DNA from: Bostrychus sinensis
Lineage: Eukaryota > Chordata > Actinopteri > Gobiiformes > Eleotridae
Length of the DNA stretch: 64,000 nt
Assembly: GCA_020698575.1 (NCBI GenBank)
Contig: CM036248.1
Location: forward strand, 21,936,229-22,000,228
Direction of reading: 5' to 3'
Below the pieces are notes generated by a model. That model ran no database searches. It saw nothing but the letters and a program-made list of their open reading frames with translations, and had not been told where the DNA came from. Shown here in pieces: positions 10,801 through 24,039 of the stretch (positions are counted from its first letter, which is position 1; each line of letters starts with the position of its first letter). The translations under genes were made by a program, and so were the position numbers.

Positions 10801-13800
10801 ATCAGATTATCAGAAACCAATTCCTAGAAAATAATACAAATATTATAGTGATGACATGTTTTTAGATTTTAGATTATCATACAAATGTACATATACATGT
10901 TTTGGCATTATTCACCTGCAAAAAGTACTCCACAGACAGTCGGGCTTCTTCCTTAACTTCATCAATGACCTGATTTTCATCTAGGATTAAAATGGTGGGT
11001 AGGCTGCTTGAGTCCTGAAAAGGTAAAGATTAATAAATTTGTTGTTTTAATCAATCAACAACAAACATTAAATATATACAAAAAGTAAAGTAAATGTTTT
11101 TAAAATGTGTGCTATCTTTTTAGGCTTCAAAGCGTTTTTTTTTATTTATTTTTTTTAAACATCAGTGTCAGTCAGTCGTGTTTTTTTAATTTGACAAGCT
11201 TCTTTGGATTATGATTTTTTGAGCTTCCAATATAAGACACTAATTACATTTCTTTATATTTTAATGAAAAACAGAGAAATGAAAGGGGATTTAAAAAAAA
11301 GCATCTATCTAATTCACTTATTTGCCAGCGTAAAACCATAGACACGTTAGCCTGAAGAACCAAGGAAAATTTGTGCTTGCTCTTTAAATTGAAAAAGCGA
11401 AAGCTGCAAGCCTTTTTCTAATTATTGCTTACACTTCATATTGCAACAGTGCTAGGATGGAAAACATATGGACTCAGTCTGATTTCTATGAGCCTTTGGC
11501 AAAAGCTCAATTAGAAATCTGTCTTGCCTCCCATTTAGTCTTCACAAGGCTTTTGGTGAATGTCAGCTCTTTCCCCCAGATATAATCTTTCGCCACCATT
11601 CACACTGGCCATTATCTACACTTACAATGTATCAGTTTGCCAGTTTTTTTTCCTTCATTAGGTCTTAGTAAAAAAAAAAAAAATATATGTAAAAAGAAAT
11701 ATTTTAACAGAACCACAACTCGTGTGATTGTATAAACTGAGCTCGTACATTTTATTTTTTTGGTTTTATTGTAATTATTTGTGCACATAGTTCCCTCAAA
11801 TCCCTTAACACTAAACTGCCAAATACAACAGTTTTAGAACCAGTTTAGTGTTATTGGCCCATATGGTACTCTCAATTGCTGTAGTCTGCAGACAACTGAC
11901 AGCTGCCCTATCACATCCAGGGAGACAGATAAAAGTTTTAATCAACTGCCTGCCACTGTACCTCCATCACCAGCAGCATGTAGACTCTGGGGGAGCTCAT
12001 CCTTTTCTATTTCCCATTTACTCGCAGGCCTGTGTTCAATGAAGACATTTTACACAGTGAGGAAGATATCATATTGTGAGAAGACTTCCAGTGCCATTAA
12101 AGAGCAACTAGTAAAATATATGGTTTTAAGAAAGGATCAGTATCTCTTAAACTGATGCCAAAGAGAGCTGAATTAGTGATTGTAGGGTGTTCAGCTCAAC
12201 TCTTTAAGCTGCACATACAATTCTGGCTTACTGTTAGCCAATAAGATCAGCTATTTAGTCTGTATCTAATGGTATCCTTTGTAATGTAAAATATGACATT
12301 TATGCTTTTACTCATTTATTAATTATTACCCCTTCCTGTTTGGAACAGCATGTTGCTAGAACTTAATTATCTCTTAAAAGGCGACTCCTTTGGTCTTGCT
12401 TTAGTGGGGTGTTTCCTTGATTATTGCCTGTCAATCGCAAGGCCAGACAGACTGACAGATAACTATTCATAGTCACATTCATTCACTATGGGCAATTTAG
12501 AGATTCAGCAATTTACCTATGTGAACGTGGCATTTGATGGTTGGAGGGAGCCGCTGTACCCAAAGAGAACCCATGGTAACACAGACAAGACATGTAGACT
12601 CCCCTTTTGGGCCTCAAACTACAAACTTCTCAAGTGTGAGGCAAGTGATATCCATGCCCTTTAATTATTATTATCATCACAATTTTTTCCTGAAAATGAA
12701 TATGTATAACACACTTCATACTTGGGCCTCTTACCTGCCATCTGTTGTAGAAATGTATGACATCCGTGTAGGACTTTCTGATGTCCCACTGTAGGTTCTC
12801 GGGGCTGCACTTTTCCTCTAAATGAACTGTGAAAATGAGCTCCTCGTTCTTACAGTCAGCCTACAACACAAGAAGCTCAGACTCACACTGAGACTCAAGC
12901 ATTAACATCAACTGCAAGGATAGACTTTAGACAGTAGCAGTAGGCATATAACAAGGCTCCTGGACAGTGTGCACTGTTACCGATATTTATAACTCACATG
13001 AGGGATGCTGACAGCCCACTGGCCAACGCGCCACATCTCATACGACAACTTGAATTCCATCATATCTTCTTGGACACTTGTCAAGTAGTTCTCCAGATCA
13101 CTGTCCTCCTAATGGTGTTTGGCCACAAGTGGACAATGACTCCGTCTTATTTCATAAATTGTCATCTTTAGTCGATATACAGGCGCGTGTGCAGCCTCAC
13201 CCTGTCAGAGTCCTGCTGGCTGTGAATGGAGCCCTCTCGGCTGCTGACATCCTCCTCATTGGATGTGTCGCCTTGAATAGCCATGATCCTCCTCACCAGC
13301 TCATGCTCCATTTGCTTCATCTTCTTCTTCTTGGCTTTTTTAGACTTCATTTTGTCCACAAATTTGTTCCAGCCTTTTCTTATCTTGTCTAAAAATATCA
13401 TCACATTAATGTTGACTAATATGCTAACATTACTGTTTTTTTTTTTTACTTTGTATATATAAAAATTGCATGAATTAGGATTTTTGTGACAAGACTTATC
13501 CTGCCTGTTAGAGTTATTTAAAGATTTAATAGTCAATACAAAATAGGCTGCTTTAAAGTCTGCATGATATTCTCAATAGATTAAAATGGATGCTTATATT
13601 GCATAAAAAGGTTATTCATAGTAGTATAATTACTTTTTCATCCAGTCATCATTAGTACTTAATATAAATAGCAAGCAGCTCAAAAAAGAAACACATTACT
13701 TGGCATTCAGTTTGTTGTTTGAATAATTAGCTGTCTAGACATGCAAACTAAAAGGGTCTAAATTTAAGCTCAAAGGCTGGATAAAGAAAATGTCGTATAG

Positions 13801-16800
13801 CTCACCACACTAATCATCAACCTGTTATACAAAACTGCAGCCATGACACTCTGCCCTTCATTCTTTCTAGTCATACCCATGTATCATGGGTTCACTACTC
13901 ATGAACTGGAGTTGGAGAGCACAGGCCGCTGCTCCCTCTAAAAATGGCACACAAAAAAAAGTTAAAAATATCCTAGAGCCAAACATGGGGTGTTTCTCAA
14001 TTCCCAAGATCCATTATGTCTGAACCACTTTGGGCAGTCTCTCCAAGGTTTATATGGTCCTCTTTAGGCAGGTTTGGTGTGGTTCCTATCTTTTACATGT
14101 TTTAACGAGAAATTAAATTGTGCTTTGTGGCATAATGACAGTTGAACAGCAGTCAGGCCAAGCTTATCTAACGGTTTCTGTGACTTCTGAGGGTGAGTAA
14201 CACTGGGTTTCATTTAGGAGCCTTTTTAAAAAAGGGGGTGAATACTTTTGCATACTAAAATTTTCAGTTTTTTTCCTTTCATATTTCTAATTTGCTTCAC
14301 AATAAAAAATATTTTGCATTTTCATAGTCGTTGTCATGAGATGTAAAGTGACTGACATAAACCTTTCAATGATCCATTTAAATTCCTTGTTGTAAGTCCG
14401 CAATAAAGAAAAAAATGCTACTTTTGCATGCTGCTGTACCTAATGATATAAAAGTACCTACAAGAGAAAATAATTAAATACATTACTACTTTTCCCCACA
14501 TTGCAGCAAATAGCAGGATGAAGAGACAAACTAAAAAGCATTTTTTAGGGCTAACTGAAAAAAGTAACATTTGAAATAGCCAAATTTTTCCTAGTTTCTG
14601 ATTTAACTTCTTTTGCTATGATTTAATTATGCTGAGGTACATTTTGTTTGGGGATAAAGGGACCTAAAAATACAATGCATAATAATTTTATTAAAAAAAA
14701 AAAAAAAAAGACATCTTTTCAAAGCATTCATGTAAGTTCTTTGTTTTTCAGACCAAGAAATACAAAATTACAAAATCATGTTCACGTCCTGCTGTTTGAC
14801 CACCCACTCATGGATGGGTTGTTTTTTAAGTTTTTAACATGCAAGATTTGATCATGCAACACGACACAACATGCACACTCCCAAGCACGTTCCAAAAGCA
14901 CTTGCATGCTGTGTTAGAAGGACCCTCGGTTTTGCATCAGAGGAACAGACTCCAGAAGAAGGATCCTGGCAACTGGAAAACACTCATGAATTTGGATCCT
15001 TTCAGCTTTTATTTTCTGGGGTTGCCACAGCAAATCGCCTTAGAGTGAAGTGATTTGCATATTAATCTGGAATAAGTTTTACACTGGATGCCCTTCCTGA
15101 TGCAATGCTCTAAATGTACAGTGGCTTATGACCCCCTGCGGTTAGATTAGACATGGGTCCAGACCCACAAAAAAAAAAAAAAAAAAATTGTTACTTACTG
15201 ATCTTTCTCAACAATTTAATCAAAAGCCTACCATTACTTTTTGAGTTATGTTGCTAACTAAATGCAGAGAAAAACATAACCTCTCTGATCATTAAAACAA
15301 CTGACATTATAAACATTTAAACAAAAAGAACAAAGCTGTGAAGACAAACCTCTCTTTTTGCCTTTGATGCCGTTGTTGGATTCAAGTCCTGCTCCTTCTG
15401 AGCTCCTAGAAAACCCAAAGCAGCCCCCACACAATACCTCGTCAGTTCCAATTTCAAACACAGAAGGAGGCTGTTACAGTGAATGGTCTGAGGCGCAAAC
15501 TGAGTAGGTCAAAGCAGTAGGGTGCAGAAGATGACAGCCACTCACACTTCACTGCCCTCTCCCTCATGCTCCACATCGCCCTCATAGTCCTGCGAAGTCA
15601 GGGAGGCTTGTTCGGGGTCAGATGCACTCGGCTCATCCACTGAGCCTTTGGGGGTAGCACTGTCCAACTGGCTGACCACCAGATGGTTCAGGTTGTCTGG
15701 ATCGGACAGCCATGTCACCAACAGACCCAACCCTGAGGAAAACAAACAGGTAAATGTATAATTCCTTTAGTGCAGAAAGGCAAAGGTAAGGATGTGAGAT
15801 TCAATCTTCAAGCTGCTACAAAAAATGCAAATCATTTACTCTCATTTACATTCTTCTGTATTTTCTACATGCAACTATTTTGGGTGAGTAGATTTAGAGA
15901 AGATTTGCGCTGTGGCTTTAAAAAAAACCCATCAGTGTTTCATTTCCTTGTCTACAGGGGAAATTATGAAAATACCATAAAGTAACACTTAAGGTAAGAG
16001 AGATAATGTCTTTTTAGATTTGTCCTTTTATATGTTTGCTGCTCTCAGTGAGCAGAGTTCAGTAGAGCCCATTCGGTTAACAGCAGGTGTTTTGCAGTAA
16101 TGCAGTGCTGCTCTTTATTTCTCTCTGGCCTTGTGTTGACACTGAAAAACTTATGCTTCATACTTTTTTATTACCCACACCATTTAAAAAAAAAAAAAAA
16201 TCATGGGGTGGTGGAGATCTGCCAGAAACCGACATGAGGTAATACTATATATAAATAAGTAAATACAGTATATAAATAAGTGAAGAATAAATTAATGTGT
16301 TTCTGAAGCTCTTAATTATAAAGCCATTCATAAAACAACTATGACTGAAATTGTGGTTTTCAAACAACCCAAACAAAGACAAATGTGGAGTTTAGAGCAA
16401 CATTAATCCCACTACAGTGTATTGAATGGAATTTGAAAGTGGTGGTAGAAAAAGCTTCTTGTTTGTACAGCACACAATGCTGACCATAAGCTCTGCAGTG
16501 TCATTGACAACAAGGGATTATAATGAAACCACACTAGTAAAAGTTGTTATGGGAGTCTTAGCCCTTGTGTAAGCTCCTGTGTTGCAGCAAAATGGGAATT
16601 TAATGGCTTCTTACCCTTTAAAGCAACAATCTCATTTAAGGCACAGCGGCTGACTTCTTGGCCCCAGATAGTCTTAGGGAAAAGGTTACGAACAAGTGCA
16701 TCAGAAAACTCACGCAGGACTGCAACCTCCTCTGCTCTGGAGCCAAACAGGAGCTCTCTTTAACATAACAGCAGATAACAGATTTACTATAAAAGGAAAT

Positions 16801-18923
16801 TTCAGGGCAGTAAAGTCAAAATCAAATGTACATAACATTTTTTTTCCAGCAAGAAGCTAACAGTATGTCACTAAAAGTGTACTAGTGTACTAGTCTATAA
16901 AGTATGTTAACTTATTAAAGTGTATAGATATAAGGATTTATGGAGCCTAAAGACATTATTGGGAGCAAAGGGTAAGTGAAATAGGACACATATATTAAGT
17001 TGTTAAAGAAAGGAATAGTTTAAAGCCTCACCTGTCACTTTGCTTGGCATTATGTAAGTGTTGGGTCAAAATGCGTATAGAGCCAATGACTGCTTGGCAC
17101 ACATCAAAGTCTTTGGCTCTGTCAATGATGCGATCAATTACAAAGTCAAACTCCCTGCTGAGCACCTGGTGCAGAGGTTGGTTTTCACAAGGCTCAGGGA
17201 CAATGTACCAAGGCAGAACCAGCTGAGCGTAGGCACATTCAAACACTGAAAAGAGCAGCCAAAAGAAATCATTCATCAATCTTCTGTTTACCTCCCACAC
17301 AGTTACTTGAAAATTAACTGTAGATTTGAATCTTTCAACCAGTTTAGCGGCATGGGTTGGTATCTAATAAAAATTCAGCTGAAAGCAACACTATGTAACC
17401 TCACTAAAAGATTAAAGGAAACAAAAGTCTCATATGATTTGTTTGGATTTATTTTAATTTTATTTACTTGCACGGATGTGACATATTCTGGCTAGATATA
17501 GTGGAGTATTCTGTAACTCACTTTGACATAGTGGAGTAGGCTGTCAAACTGCTGCACTTTGTCTTTCAAGAAGCTGTTAATCTTCGTTTCAAGACATCAT
17601 TAACATGAATTTCATGTAAAGAAGGAGAGGCTCTATATTTTGGAGTAAAAAGCTCATCATACTGTACATAAATAAATAAATACTGTAGGTAATTGTTGAA
17701 TGTTCATAACATTAAAACAGTTATTGTTTTTACCTTAAGCCTAGAATAAAACTTTAACTGCGGCCAGACCCAGCTACTTAAGGCACAAAATACTTTCTGT
17801 TCAAAGCCTGAGATAATCTGATTCACAATTATTTATTTGGATAACTAGCGCCTACTGTTCACCTGTACAGTATCTGAATAGTGTGAGGGAACAACCACAC
17901 AATAAATGCTGAAACCATGAAGTTCAAAGACAACTAACAATTGTAGCTGAAAAGCTGAGATCATATTTCCTGCTTAACACATCCCAAACATAAGCCACTA
18001 ATAGAATGAGTGTTTTTCATCCTTCTTCCAAAAGCCCCTCCTATAGCTTCATGTAATATGACCCAAGCCACAGCTGGTGTCTATGCAAAACACTTCATTT
18101 CATTTCATGTAAAAACAACAAACTAACTTTTGCTGACAAAGCATATTGATAATATATCAAGGTCAACACCACAGCTTTCTTGCAAGAAAAGTCAGTTTTT
18201 CTATGTTTGAAATGTCATATCCTACAGGTCATTTTTCCACTTTGCAAAAACATGCCTCACCTTGCTGTAGGGAGGTCTTTACTTGTGGATAGTGAGATTC
18301 CAGTGGATCTGGTTGACTGCTGCTTTCTCCATCTGTCAACTCTCCAAAGAGTTTCTCCCCAAAGGATTCCTGAAAATACAGAACATCTAATGCAAGGAAT
18401 GACAAAAAACAGGTATTGCTGACATCTCGGTCACCTGCCCTGTGTAAAGTGAGGAAAAGGTTAGTATCACAACAACAGTGCTACAAAAACTTTACCTCAG
18501 GCTATTCATAATGTGTGTAGTTTAGACAACACTACCCTTAGGCATTTATACTTTGATCACCAAATTTAAGTGAGATAGCATACCATTGCCTGATAATTCA
18601 ACACAAAATATTACACAATGCTACAAGTTTATAGCGAGAGCTGCAAACACATAACCTGTTAAGTGATAACGACTTGCGTTGGCTGCTACAATGTCCAAAA
18701 GAATAAGTCAAAACAACAAGGGTGTAATCATTACCAGTAGACTCTTCTCTTGTGCTTCCTCGTCAGTCTGAGTGCTGCTCTCTCGTCCAGCGTTTCCCCA
18801 TAACAGCGGGGTTGTAAAACAAAGAAGAAAACATAAAAAGTACTGAGTCACGGTACGACCGCAATCTGAAAAATACCAAACCAAGCCTAGCGTTATGGCG
18901 ATGGAAAAGCGCCATAGATACAT
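7805..18923 (-). CDS. Membrane-anchored PXA / PX-like / nexin-C protein (sorting-nexin family)
   Basis: Sixteen coding exons: 18923-18735, 18369-18261, 17245-17032, 16757-16615, 15732-15548, 15470-15350, 13388-13201, 13108-12998, 12860-12735, 11014-10916, 10823-10665, 10365-9759, 8649-8586, 8337-8162, 8091-8003, 7897-7805. All phases join to 890 residues. Residues 5-50 form two hydrophobic segments (SIAITLGLVWYFS, then YFLCFLLCFTTPLLW), suggesting ER anchoring. Residues 100-250 are a PXA domain (LVLPWYIVPEP, ILTQHLHNAKQSD, LSDPDNLNHLVV). Residues 336-350 are lysine-rich. About 400-520 is PX-like, but where PX domains carry an RRYSDF-type motif it has RKSYTDVIHFYNRW, so phosphoinositide binding is doubtful. 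Exon 12 is a Ser-rich linker. Residues 745-885 form the nexin-C domain (SILLNIFDAILKPVMPILKK, TDMETVFNIFQDREANKTLV). No RGS domain is seen between PXA and PX, unlike SNX13, SNX14 and SNX25; SNX19 shares this layout, but the sequence is not SNX19 as I know it. A role at ER-endosome or ER-lipid-droplet contacts is inferred from the family. Confidence 0.85.
9126..9170. repeat. (ATCT/ATCC)n microsatellite
   Basis: An uninterrupted ATCT/ATCC tetranucleotide array lies in intron 12 of the PXA-domain gene. Confidence 0.85.
9463..9528 (+). repeat. tRNA-like sequence, possible SINE head
   Basis: TAGCTCAATGGAAAGAGCA resembles a tRNA D-arm with A box, and GAGTTTGAGTCGAGGTCC about 30 bp later resembles a T-arm with B box. 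Stem pairing is poor, so a decayed tRNA or tRNA-derived SINE is likelier than a functional tRNA. Confidence 0.3.
9640..9735 (+). repeat. Degenerate dispersed vertebrate repeat
   Basis: ATAGGCTCCAGCCCACCCCA followed by GGGAATAAGCAGGAAATAAT resembles the widespread fish repeat end (GGATAGGCTCCAGC...GGATAAGCGG...). It abuts exon 12 of the PXA-domain gene and causes a spurious extension of its open frame past the splice donor. Confidence 0.5.
12470..12660 (+). repeat. Degenerate dispersed repeat in intron 9
   Basis: GGGCAATTTAGAGATTCAGC, GAGAACCCATGGTAACACAG and CATGTAGACTCCCCTTTTGG follow the order of a common vertebrate interspersed repeat (gGGAGGAAACCcacGCAGACaC...ACATGCAAACTCC). It is heavily mutated. 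Confidence 0.45.
15000..15170 (+). repeat. Dispersed fish repeat, copy 2
   Basis: GGGGTTGCCACAGCAAATCG, then TTTACACTGGATGCCCTTCC, then a poly(A) tract at 15169-15187. The second motif is shared with the copy near 3170 in opposite orientation. It looks like a short retroposed sequence in intron 6 of the PXA-domain gene. Confidence 0.5.
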
Positions 18924-19059
18924 CTTCTTTTCCTACGAAAGGCTTCTGCTGGCTCGGCTTACATTGAGCCGTGGAGTGATGCATGCAAAAAGGCACCGTT
19001 CGTTCAGCCTCATCGTAAACAGGCAATCCGATTAACACACAGTTTCCTTGATGCACGAA

Positions 19060-19140
19060 GTCAAAAAGCGGAAAAAAGCGAACTTTATCAAAGTGGTGTA
19101 GCGGTGCGGTGATTGGCTGCAGGGACTTCCCGGGTGTGTG
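19060..19140 (-). promoter_or_regulatory. Probable promoter of the PXA-domain gene
   Basis: A minus-strand CCAAT box (plus-strand ATTGG at 19112-19116) lies about 190 bp upstream of the start codon at 18923, in CpG-containing DNA. The transcription start itself cannot be placed. Confidence 0.4.
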
Positions 19141-20562
19141 CTCTTAATTATATCAGGATGCCATCTAGAGGCCACCGCTCAAGCTGACAGCACGGAGGAT
19201 GTTTCTAATATAATGTTGCATTGACCTTATGAACCCGCTCAAAAAAAAAAAAAAAAGGAGAACGCAACCAATCAAAAGATAAGTGCGATAAGCCTAGGCA
19301 TACTTCTATTAATTTATGTAAGTTAAATACAGCGATGTATTATTTTATTATTCTACATGTTTAGGACTATATGCATTAGGCCTACTTCCTTTATTGGGAT
19401 GTGGACATTTGGAAATCTTTTATTTTCTGCTTTACGTTGTCCCATTAAAGCCTATTTATTCAATCCCTATTTTAATTTGTATCTTTTTATTTGTCTTTAA
19501 GCAACCGAAACGCTCTCTGAATACGCAGGTTCGCTCGTGGACCAATACAGTTTATCTATAGACTATCTCATTCTAACCCTATGATGTGCTCATGGGATTT
19601 GTATAGGCTGGATAAAACTTGTGGGACCACTTGGCGGCGCTGCTGCGTAGCAGAGTGACATGTGATTTGCGTCTATTAAAGCTGGTAGCCACGTGTTTTT
19701 TCTGATGTGTGTTAAAAATAGAACCCCATAAAAATACCTGAATGCAACCACTTTAAATTATATCAATGGCATCATGCTTTAAATTGGTCTTTTAAGATAT
19801 GATACATATGAACACACTGTAGGCTACATTAGCCTACAGTATCTTCTGATGGAAGATACATATGTGCCGAGGTGATGCCCTGTAGTACTGATGACATAAC
19901 TAGTCTCACAGCAGCTGAATGGCGGTCTGTAACAAAAGGCTTTTAGCACTGAATGAAGAGCATCCTCACTGGTCCTCCTTTGCACAAATACACAGGCTGC
20001 TGACCACACACCACAAAGGGCCATGGATTTCTGTTCTTTATGCAAATCAAATGAAACAAATTTTTGAATGGTGCATGTTTTTGAGAATTTAAGAAAATGT
20101 AGTTTCTCAGAATACACAGGCTTAAAGGCAAAGTTAGCTCCCACCCTGACCATGCCCTTGAGAAGACCCAGTATGTCTGGCATACAGACATCATAAGGCT
20201 ACTGGTCTGGTTCACTAATCCTAGTTTAACTTCTGAAAAGACTGTGAGAATATGGCTGAATTCAAGGATTTATAATGTGCTACCTGCTGAGAAGGGTTTT
20301 TGCTGTTACAGTGGTCAAAGCAATATTAAAGCTAATTTCTTTGCGTCATGATTTCAAGTCTTTCTGCATATGAAAAAGAAGATTAGACCATGTCCAGCTG
20401 AGCAAACCAAGTAATCCCGTAGAGTATAAAATAGGACTATGTTCTCCATCTGTGCTCAATGTGGGATAAGTGTCTGGCTATCTCTGAAAGCCACACTACA
20501 TCCTATGCTGTATTAGTGAAGAACACACCCTCCATAATAATCCCATCATATGTATCTAATTG
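19141..20562. other. Intergenic, no gene supported
   Basis: AT-rich DNA with a short poly(A) run near 19240. The short open frames at 19824-20215 lack recognisable domains. Confidence 0.4.
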
Positions 20563-20846
20563 TACAGTTAGGTCCATAAATATTGGACACTGACACAAGT
20601 TTTGTTATTTTAGCTTTTTAACAAAACACATTCAAAATAAAAGCTATATAATTCATATGGGCTTAATTGGAGAGTATTCACATCCAAATTGGAGAAAGGG
20701 TTTAGTTAGGCATTACAGCTCGTTAATGTGTAGAGCATGCACTTATTAATGCCCATATTGATTATAGAACTGTATTTTGAATATGTTTTGGTAAACAAGT
20801 AAATTAACAAAACTTGTGTCAGTGGCAAAATATGGACTTAACTGTA
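20563..20846. mobile_element. Tc1/mariner-type MITE, 284 bp
   Basis: The left end TACAGTTAGGTCCATAAATA and the right end GGACTTAACTGTA are inverted repeats on TA dinucleotides. The inner sequence (ATTCACATCCAAATTGGAGA, then AAGGGTTTAG...GTTAATGTGTAG) matches the reverse complement of about 60536-60580, inside the Tc1 copy in chic1 intron 5. It is therefore an internally deleted relative of that transposon. Confidence 0.8.
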
Positions 20847-21985
20847 CTTCATTAACAGTCACTTCTCCAGGTACTTCACTTGCACTTTCTGTTATGAAAT
20901 TCAACCAAGTACAAGTACAAAGAGCACTTGATTCATTAGTCCTGCTTTGACACTTTAATGGTTTTGGACCCAGTATTGTCATTTAGAAAGTAATTTGATC
21001 AGTCTATTTTACAGAGATTCATAAATAAAATGTATTAGAAACATCAGCTGTAAATCTATTTAAGTTATGATTTAATAAACAGACAGCTAGGATCATATTT
21101 CAAAGCTAGAAAAAACATTGAGCCTATTTGTGTTATACAATAGTAGTAAAGGTGTACAAAAATAAAAAGTTTTGAAAAGTGGTAAAAACTGTAGCAAGCA
21201 GTGAAAGTCTGAAAGGTGCTTGTGTATTTACTTAGTGACCAGGTTACAGAGAACCCTTACATCTCAATGCTAATGGCTAACACTGTTGTTTTAATTAAAA
21301 CACTGCTGCCCCTCAAATACCTGTACAAGGTTGTCTAGTCTGCATGTGTACTACATAATTGGGATAAAATACATGGCATAATGGACATCAGATACCATGT
21401 TGTACAAGTTTTGGTGTCACAGTGTCATTACCTATCCTATACTTAGACTGACTTGAAGAGAACAAATAATTGGTGGGTGCAAAAAGCCCTGACCTTTTGT
21501 TTTGTAGGCTTCAACTTTATAGCACTTTACAACTAGTGAGCCCATTCTGCAACTATTATCACCAGCTATTTATGTTTCTCTGACATGGGAAGCGTGCTTA
21601 TTATAGTTTTACTGCACATAAACTTTTTGTTACTATAATTGAAATATTTACTGAATAAATAATCTTGTTGCCCTAAAGTAATTCTGGTGGTAATCCCCCA
21701 AAAAACAAATTAGAAACAGTTTAATCTGCAAATGCATGTTCTGCAAGGTGCTTATGCCAGTACCAAACACTGTACGCAGGTCAGCTTTCTCTGCTGATTT
21801 TGGCTCTCTACCAACTACAACCTGGGGGACAGTTGGAGTTGTAAGGTTACATTTCACAGAGGAGGGTGCGAAATAGCTTCCTGCGCTGACATGAGAGACA
21901 TTTGACTGCCAGCACACCCAGTCACACGCTTCACATACAGGATATTATTTCAAAACCAACAACAACATTCTCTCTGTAGGTTACC
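20847..21985. other. Intergenic, no gene supported
   Basis: AT-rich intergenic DNA. The open frame at 21648-21917 on minus has no recognisable domain. Confidence 0.4.
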
Positions 21986-21991
21986 TTTATT
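21986..21991 (-). terminator. Poly(A) signal of the ADP/ATP translocase gene
   Basis: The minus strand reads AATAAA about 230 bp after the stop codon at 22218. Confidence 0.6.
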
Positions 21992-22217
21992 TATCTTTTC
22001 CAGCAACATTCCTGTGTTTAGGGAACAACATTCTGGTGTGGGGCAAAAATAAGCAGAGAAAAAAGCAGAGGCCAAGAAAACAGTATGTAACAGATTCCCA
22101 CAGTTCAACTAGTAGCTTATTACTAGTTGGTCCCAATAAATACAGTTGCATCAAGTCCTTCCAAATGTACAAGATATGTTACAGTGAAACATCAGAACAG
22201 AACAGTGAACATAAAAC

Positions 22218-23956
22218 TTAGATGATTTTCTTAAGTTCATCATACAAGACGAGTACAAAAGCACCACCCATGCCTCTGAGGACATTAGACAATGCTCCCT
22301 TGAAGAAAGCCTTGGCACCCTCATCTCGTGCAATCTTTCTCCAGCAGTCAAGAGTGCCGGTGTACATGATGTCAGCTGAAAAAACAACAACATTTTATCA
22401 TATTGGTAACAGTGTGGCCATCATGAATATTTAGATATGTTGTGTTAAGTACCTCCTTTACGTCCAGACTGCATCATCATACGACGACGGACAGTATCAA
22501 AGGGATAGGACACCAGGCCAGCAACTGCTGTCACAGTCTGAGCAATCATCCAGCTGACAACAATGTGCGTATTCTTGGGATCTGGGAGCATTCCTACAAA
22601 CGAAATGTCCATCAGGAAAATTATTAATATCTATGTTGACAAACAAAGAATAGGAATATTCTGAGCATCTGATTGAAGAACTTACCCTTTGCTGTGTCAT
22701 AGATGCCAAAATAAGCAGCTCTGTAGATGATAATGCCCTGTACTGAAACATTGAATCCCTGGTACAGACCTTTGATGCCATCAGACCTTGTGATTTTGAC
22801 CAAGCAGTCTCCTAAACCTTTGAACTCACGCTCTTGTCCGGCTTTACCAACATCAGCTGCAAGGCGTGTTCTAGCAAAGTCCAGGGGGTAAACAAAACAC
22901 AGAGATGTGGCTCCAGCTGCACCACCAGAGGCCAGATTTCCTGCAAAGTATCTCCAGAACTGTGTGCGCTTGTCAACACCATCAAGGAAGATCTTCTTGT
23001 ACTTATCCTTGAAAGCAAAGTTAAGGGCCTGAGTTGGGAAGTATCGGATGACATTAGCCAGGTTGCCTCTCCAAAACGAGAGGAAACCCTGCTCCTTGGG
23101 GATACGGACCACACAATCGATTATACCTTTATACTGCTTGTCAGCTGCGATCTGTTTACTGGCATGTTGCACCTAAAAATACAAATATTGCAATACATTA
23201 GAAAACATTAAGTGAAAGGATGCATATTTTCATGTACAATAGCAGGTAGATGAAAACTCTAGACTTTCTGAAACTAACTCTTTTGCCTGCCCTAGCGAAC
23301 ATATTTACATCCATGTGCCAATACAACTGTGACGGCATCCATTCAACAATTCACAGCCCCGCCCCTTAGTGCTGCTGCTGGGACAAGGTCCGTTGCAGCA
23401 GGGGGGAGCCATGGCATAACCCTTGCTGTGACCTTGGCTGGTTATTGTCTATCCTAGTTAAACCACATAAGTGAAAAATTTGAACCTTTAAAAACCAAAA
23501 TGCAGAATTTGGGGGTGATTTCTCTCTCTTATAATTGCTTTCCAGATGCCTGGCCCGACTGCAGCTTGCGGGCCGGTGCATTACGTAACAAATCTGATAC
23601 GCCACGATTACGCTCAAATCTCATAGTGCCTGCGTGTGCTCTGTCTGTATCTGTGTCCATTTAGAAACATCGCGACATCTTTTCTTCGCATCACTATACA
23701 ACTACACTCCAATAATTTACCTTCTGTCCCAGACAAACCACGTCTACATGGGATGGGTGTAAATCAGCAGTCCCCCTTTTGCTGCAGTGGTTAGACAGAG
23801 CTGCTGAGAGTGGCTAAATCCACAGTGGTCCCCTACTGAACTCACCTGAAGCAGCAGCTTTACTCTCTCGATGGGAGCTACAGCTGTTTTAGAAATGGCA
23901 GCGGCAATACCACCAGCCAAGAAGTCCTTGAGGAAAGAAATAGCTTGGTCACTCAT
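22218..23956 (-). CDS. slc25a5: ADP/ATP translocase (adenine nucleotide carrier)
   Basis: Exchanges matrix ATP for cytosolic ADP across the inner mitochondrial membrane. Coding exons 23956-23846 (111 bp), 23172-22686 (487), 22593-22453 (141) and 22375-22218 (158) join in phase to 298 residues, the usual length for this family. All three carrier repeats are present with signature motifs PIERVK, PLDFARTR and PFDTVRRR, and the nucleotide-carrier signature RRRMMM is intact. The start MSDQAISFLKDFLAGGIAAA fits the family N-terminus. Some residues (QAISF, IAADKQYKG, end ELKKII) look more like human SLC25A6, while the neighbour slc25a43 argues for the SLC25A5 locus (human Xq24); the paralogue name is therefore the uncertain part. 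No breaks are visible. Function as a translocase is close to certain. Confidence 0.95.
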
Positions 23957-24039
23957 TTTCAGTTGTTTTCAGTAGCTTTCGGTGACTTGCTTGGTGGAGT
24001 TTGCCGGCGGAATTGAAATGGCCGAGTGCGATGTTGAAG

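Noticed and set aside
18763..19056. 97-aa frame upstream of the PXA-domain gene start
   Set aside because: It is in another frame than the membrane-segment start at 18923, which joins in phase with exon 2.
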